Positions 6,719-8,844 of a stretch of 8,844 bases of DNA are shown in pieces. The stretch is from positions 1 to 8,844 of the forward strand of contig JARYMO010000052.1 in the NCBI GenBank assembly GCA_029907055.1. The letters are read 5' to 3'. Origin of the DNA: Syntrophomonadaceae bacterium (GTDB lineage: Bacteria > Bacillota > Syntrophomonadia > Syntrophomonadales > Syntrophothermaceae). How positions within the stretch are numbered: the stretch's first letter is position 1; every line of letters starts with the position of its first letter. The position numbers and the translations under genes were made by a program. The notes beneath the pieces were generated by a model, which was not told the DNA's origin, did not search any database, and worked only from the letters and a program-made list of their open reading frames with translations.

Positions 6719-7498
6719 ATGGAACTGGCGAACGTGTTGTTGGAGAAGGATGGGAAGATCGCCATCCTGACAGTGAACCGGCCCAAGGCCCTGAACGCTC
6801 TCAACGCCGATACCCTGCTCGACATCGAAAAGGCAGTCGATGCCGTGGCGGCGGATCCCGAAGTGAGCGTTCTTGTTATTACCGGGGCCGGCAAGGCCTT
6901 CGTGGCCGGTGCGGACATCGCCTTCATGCAGCCGCTGAGCGCCATGGAGGGGCGCGAATTCGGCATGCTGGGGCAGAGGGTGTTCCGCAAGATCGAACTG
7001 CTGGAGAAGCCGTCCATCGCCGCGGTCAACGGGTTTGCCCTCGGTGGCGGCTGCGAGCTGGCCATGGCCTGTGACTTCCGCATCGCGTCGGACGCCGCCA
7101 AGTTCGGCCAGCCCGAAGTGGGGCTGGGCATCACCCCCGGGTACGGCGGCACCCAGCGCCTGCCGCGACTGGTAGGCGAGGGCATGGCCAAGGAACTGTG
7201 CTTCACGGCGGACATCATCGACGCCAACGAGGCGCTGCGCATCGGGCTGGTCAACCACGTGGTGGCGGCCGACGAGCTGATGGACTTTGTCAAGAAGGTG
7301 GCCAACAAGATCGCTTCCAAGGGCCAGGTGGCGGTGCGCCTGACCAAGGCAGCCATCAACGAGGGCCTGCAGACCGATATCGACCGCGGCATGACCATCG
7401 AGGCGGAAGCCTTCGGCCTCTGCTTCGCCACCGCCGACCAGAAGGAAGGCATGGCCGCGTTCCTGGAGAAGCGCAAACCCGAGTTCACCGGCAAGTAA
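6719..7498 (+). CDS. Enoyl-CoA hydratase / crotonase family protein
   Basis: This 259-residue cytoplasmic enzyme is expected to add water reversibly across a 2-enoyl-CoA double bond, for example crotonyl-CoA to 3-hydroxybutyryl-CoA. Family motifs are intact: NRPKALNALN (20-29), AGADI (63-67) and GGGCELAMACDFRIA (109-123). The paired glutamates E113 and E133 lie 20 residues apart, as the two catalytic glutamates do in known hydratases, and GYGGTQRLPRLVG (141-153) follows. Oxyanion-hole segments flank these. Length is that of short-chain crotonases. ATG 6719 was chosen over 6704 from its ribosome site and the usual MELxNVLLE-like N-terminus. No dehydrogenase, thiolase or acyl-CoA dehydrogenase gene adjoins it, so butyrate synthesis versus fatty-acid breakdown cannot be decided. 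It appears to be transcribed alone. Confidence 0.92.
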   Translation: MELANVLLEKDGKIAILTVNRPKALNALNADTLLDIEKAVDAVAADPEVSVLVITGAGKAFVAGADIAFMQPLSAMEGREFGMLGQRVFRKIELLEKPSIAAVNGFALGGGCELAMACDFRIASDAAKFGQPEVGLGITPGYGGTQRLPRLVGEGMAKELCFTADIIDANEALRIGLVNHVVAADELMDFVKKVANKIASKGQVAVRLTKAAINEGLQTDIDRGMTIEAEAFGLCFATADQKEGMAAFLEKRKPEFTGK

Positions 7499-7684
7499 TG
7501 CCCCGCTGCGCGGAGGGCCCTCAGACAGATATCGCGGCCCACCTGCGGCAGCATACCCGTGGTGACAGGAGGGGAACACGCCCCTCTTGCCATAGACCCC
7601 AGGAAGGGAGGCGAGAGGCACACGGTTCAAGTGCGCGGATCGGACGGGTAGGAGCGAAGGAATCATCGAGAAGGAGGGGTTTTC
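7499..7684 (+). other. 186-base leader between crotonase and transporter genes
   Basis: No gene is credible here. The palindrome GAGGGCCCTC (7513-7522) follows the crotonase stop. A nine-pair hairpin (7566-7574 with 7581-7589, one G-U, loop AACACG) stands in the middle, without a T-run after it. TTGCCA at 7588-7593 resembles a -35 box but has no -10 at the right distance. The last bases carry AAGGAGG (7671-7677), the ribosome site of the transporter. I compared the stretch from memory with common riboswitch cores and recognised none. Confidence 0.4.
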
Positions 7685-8281
7685 ATGTCAGGACAAGGTG
7701 GATGGGCAAATCCGGGCCCGGCTGGCCTGACCGCGCTGGCGGTCGCATGTTTCACCTTCTACGCCGTGCTGAGCGGCAAGGTGGATCACTCCTGCGTTCC
7801 GCTTCTGGGCTGCTGGCTGATTGGCGGTTTCGTGGTGCAGCTGCTGGTAGGTATCATTGAGCTGATGGAAGGCGTGACCCTGGGCGGCAACGTGTTCACC
7901 TTCTTCGCCGCGTTCTTCATGCTGACCGGCGGGATCGAGTTCTTCGTCAAGTACCTCGGCGCTGTCAACGGTCTGACCATTGACGCCAGGATCGACGGCT
8001 GGGCATGGATTGTGCTCTTTGTGACTCTCTGGTTGTGGACCCCCGCGTACCTCAAGACAGGTCCGCTGGCGCTGAACATCGTCGTGCTGGCCCTCGACGT
8101 GGCCACCCCCTTCGTGGCGTTCCGCGACCTGGGCATGGCGGACCCGGCGTCCTCGGCGGCGTGGGCGGCCAACTTCCTGCTCATCGCCGGCATCTTCGGC
8201 ATCTACGTGGCGGCCGGCATCATCCTCAACACTGCCTTCGGCAAGACGATTCTGCCGCTGGGCAAGCCCCCGCTCGCCTAG
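7685..8281 (+). CDS. Acetate/succinate-type transporter, GPR1/FUN34/YaaH (AceTr) family
   Basis: This 198-residue inner-membrane protein belongs to the family of E. coli SatP and yeast Ato proteins, which move acetate and related small acids with protons. Six hydrophobic segments lie near 13-30, 38-58, 69-90, 105-120, 127-146 and 158-181. The N-terminal NPGPAGL (9-15) is a variant of the family hallmark NPAPLGL. ELMEGVTLGGNVFTFFAAFF (59-78) matches the conserved region after the second helix. The short C-terminal tail FGKTILPLGKPP is also family-like. Start ATG 7685 follows AAGGAGG by seven bases. It stands alone between two leaders; with the crotonase upstream, a role in short-chain acid uptake or release is plausible but inferred. 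Substrate and direction are not readable from sequence. Confidence 0.88.
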   Translation: MSGQGGWANPGPAGLTALAVACFTFYAVLSGKVDHSCVPLLGCWLIGGFVVQLLVGIIELMEGVTLGGNVFTFFAAFFMLTGGIEFFVKYLGAVNGLTIDARIDGWAWIVLFVTLWLWTPAYLKTGPLALNIVVLALDVATPFVAFRDLGMADPASSAAWAANFLLIAGIFGIYVAAGIILNTAFGKTILPLGKPPLA

Positions 8282-8316
8282 CCCGCGAGGGGGAGAACCC
8301 GATACCACAGCCAACT

Positions 8317-8348
8317 GCGGGGAGCAGGCCACACGGCCCGCTCCCCGC
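8317..8348 (+). terminator. Strong hairpin after the transporter gene, possible terminator
   Basis: GCGGGGAGC (8317-8325) pairs with GCTCCCCGC (8340-8348). After one A-C mismatch, GGCC (8327-8330) pairs with GGCC (8335-8338) around an ACAC loop. The stem is very stable, but no T-run follows (TCGTGATCAGG), so it is not a canonical intrinsic terminator. Its position 36 bases after the transporter stop favours an end-of-message role. Confidence 0.45.
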
Positions 8349-8419
8349 TCGTGATCAGGCACCGGCCGCAGCGCCGGGCCGTCAGAGAACGGGACGGCGG
8401 AACCCGCCGCAGCCAGAGC

Positions 8420-8448
8420 TTGCAAACATATACATAGATCTGTATAAT
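8420..8448 (+). promoter_or_regulatory. Sigma-A promoter for argC
   Basis: TTGCAA (8420-8425; five of six to TTGACA) is followed after exactly 17 bases by a perfect TATAAT (8443-8448). It sits in an A+T-rich island within G+C-rich DNA, about 45 bases before argC. Transcription would start near 8455. This is the strongest-looking promoter in the window. Confidence 0.8.
8429..8446. promoter_or_regulatory. Candidate operator: TATACA-N6-TGTATA palindrome in the argC promoter
   Basis: An exact 18-base inverted repeat, TATACA (8429-8434) and TGTATA (8441-8446), covers the promoter spacer and the first bases of the -10. A repressor bound here would block RNA polymerase. ArgR boxes in other bacteria are 18-base A+T-rich palindromes, so ArgR is a natural guess. 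However, the usual TGAAT/ATTCA core is absent, so the regulator is unidentified. Confidence 0.4.
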
Positions 8449-8457
8449 AATCACCAT

Positions 8458-8496
8458 ATGAAAGCGGACCAGGAGCCGCGGGAGGCGATGCGATGA
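8458..8496 (+). CDS. Possible 12-codon upstream reading frame before argC
   Basis: ATG 8458 opens MKADQEPREAMR and ends at TGA 8494-8496, overlapping the argC start as ATGA. Its start codon is only about three bases after the predicted transcription start, so it would be translated almost leaderless. The ribosome site of argC (8480-8485) lies inside it. It could couple argC translation to upstream ribosomes, or be chance. There is no evidence of expression. Confidence 0.2.
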   Translation: MKADQEPREAMR

Positions 8497-8844
8497 TACC
8501 GGTAGCGATAATCGGGGACGGATACACGGCGGCGGACCTGCTGCGCCTGCTGGCAGGGCACGGAGAAGCGGTGGCGGTGCGCATCGGCAGCACGGAGAAC
8601 GTGGGGCGGCCAGTAGCGGAGGTGTACCCGCACCTGGCGGGGTTCACTGACCTGGTGTGCGAGGAGACCGACCTGGAGGCGTGGGGGAAGGAGTGCCAGG
8701 CGGCATTCCTGGCCCTGCCCCACGGGCTTTCGGTGCCCATTGCCCAGCGGCTGCTGCGCGGGGGCGTGCGCTGCATCGACCTGGGGGCGGACTTCCGGCT
8801 CAAGGACGCGGCGCTGTACCAGCGCTTCTACGAGATGGAGCACG
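8493..8844 (+). CDS. argC: N-acetyl-gamma-glutamyl-phosphate reductase ArgC, 5' part
   Basis: This is the first 117 residues of the NADPH-dependent reductase that turns N-acetylglutamyl phosphate into the semialdehyde, the third step of arginine synthesis; the gene continues past the window. EVYPHLAGF, FLALPHGLS and CIDLGADFRLKD (about 96-107), then YQRFYEMEH, are characteristic of ArgC. The nucleotide-binding loop is odd: most ArgC proteins read GATGYTGAEL, but here it is GDGYTAADLL (8-17), one residue shorter and lacking a glycine. The catalytic cysteine would lie beyond the window. Start ATG 8493 follows GGGAGG (8480-8485) by seven bases. A strong promoter with a possible operator stands just upstream, so argC is probably first in an arginine operon (inferred). 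Confidence 0.9.
   Translation, partial: MIPVAIIGDGYTAADLLRLLAGHGEAVAVRIGSTENVGRPVAEVYPHLAGFTDLVCEETDLEAWGKECQAAFLALPHGLSVPIAQRLLRGGVRCIDLGADFRLKDAALYQRFYEMEH

Noticed and set aside
7566..7589. Hairpin after the crotonase as an intrinsic terminator
   Set aside because: The stem is good, but no T-run follows and it stands nearly 70 bases past the stop codon.
7198..7860. A + strand frame running through the crotonase end, the leader and the transporter start
   Set aside because: It overlaps two motif-supported genes in another frame and is Gly/Arg-rich without recognisable domains.
6565..8803. Long minus-strand frames opposite the crotonase, the transporter and argC
   Set aside because: All lie antisense to well-supported genes and encode repetitive Arg/Gly/Pro/His-rich sequence typical of shadow frames.
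1..8844. CRISPR array, tRNA/rRNA genes, insertion sequence or defence system
   Set aside because: I looked for spaced direct repeats, cloverleaf-like segments, transposase motifs and terminal inverted repeats on both strands and saw none.

Overview
This 8.8 kb stretch comes from a G+C-rich bacterium (about two thirds G+C by eye). Every convincing gene lies on the + strand. The order ecfA–ecfA2–ecfT–truA–rplM–rpsI is the classic arrangement downstream of the ribosomal protein operon in Bacillota. Strong AGGAGG-type ribosome-binding sites, a TTG start and two GTG starts fit a G+C-rich Clostridia-like or related Bacillota lineage. An AmmeMemoRadiSam locus, a crotonase and a GPR1/FUN34/YaaH-type acetate transporter suggest an anaerobe that handles short-chain acids. 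The lineage and lifestyle are inference from gene order and family, not from any search.

Region 1 (2–2901) is a tightly overlapped cassette: the 3' end of one energy-coupling-factor ATPase, the second ATPase, the EcfT transmembrane scaffold, and tRNA pseudouridine synthase TruA. Neighbouring reading frames overlap by 10, 8 and 4 bases. No substrate-binding S component is present, so this is probably the shared energising module that serves vitamin or metal S components encoded elsewhere.

Region 2 (2898–3968) is the L13–S9 ribosomal protein pair. It has its own sigma-A promoter, whose TTGACA box overlaps the truA stop codon, then a leader of about 88 nt, rplM (TTG start) and rpsI. A probable terminator hairpin overlaps the rpsI stop. 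Beyond it lie a long G+C-rich hairpin and a run of 11 G.

Region 3 (4119–6519) is a two-gene AmmeMemoRadiSam locus. The first protein fuses a class III extradiol-dioxygenase-like (LigB/MEMO superfamily) domain to an AMMECR1 domain. One base later begins a radical SAM enzyme carrying two extra cysteine clusters. These three domains are widely linked in bacteria and archaea, but to my knowledge their shared chemistry is not established. This is the best candidate here for an undescribed system.

Region 4 (6520–8281) holds a complete crotonase-family enoyl-CoA hydratase and a six-helix acetate/succinate-type transporter. Each is a single gene with a leader of nearly 200 bases. Region 5 (8282–8844) holds a strong hairpin, a textbook sigma-A promoter with a TATACA-N6-TGTATA palindrome lying across its spacer and -10, a possible 12-codon upstream reading frame that overlaps the next start by ATGA, and the 5' part of argC. 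The ArgC nucleotide-binding loop departs from the usual GATGYTG form.

No tRNA, rRNA, CRISPR array, insertion sequence or transposase was seen. No gene-free stretch exceeds about 260 bases.
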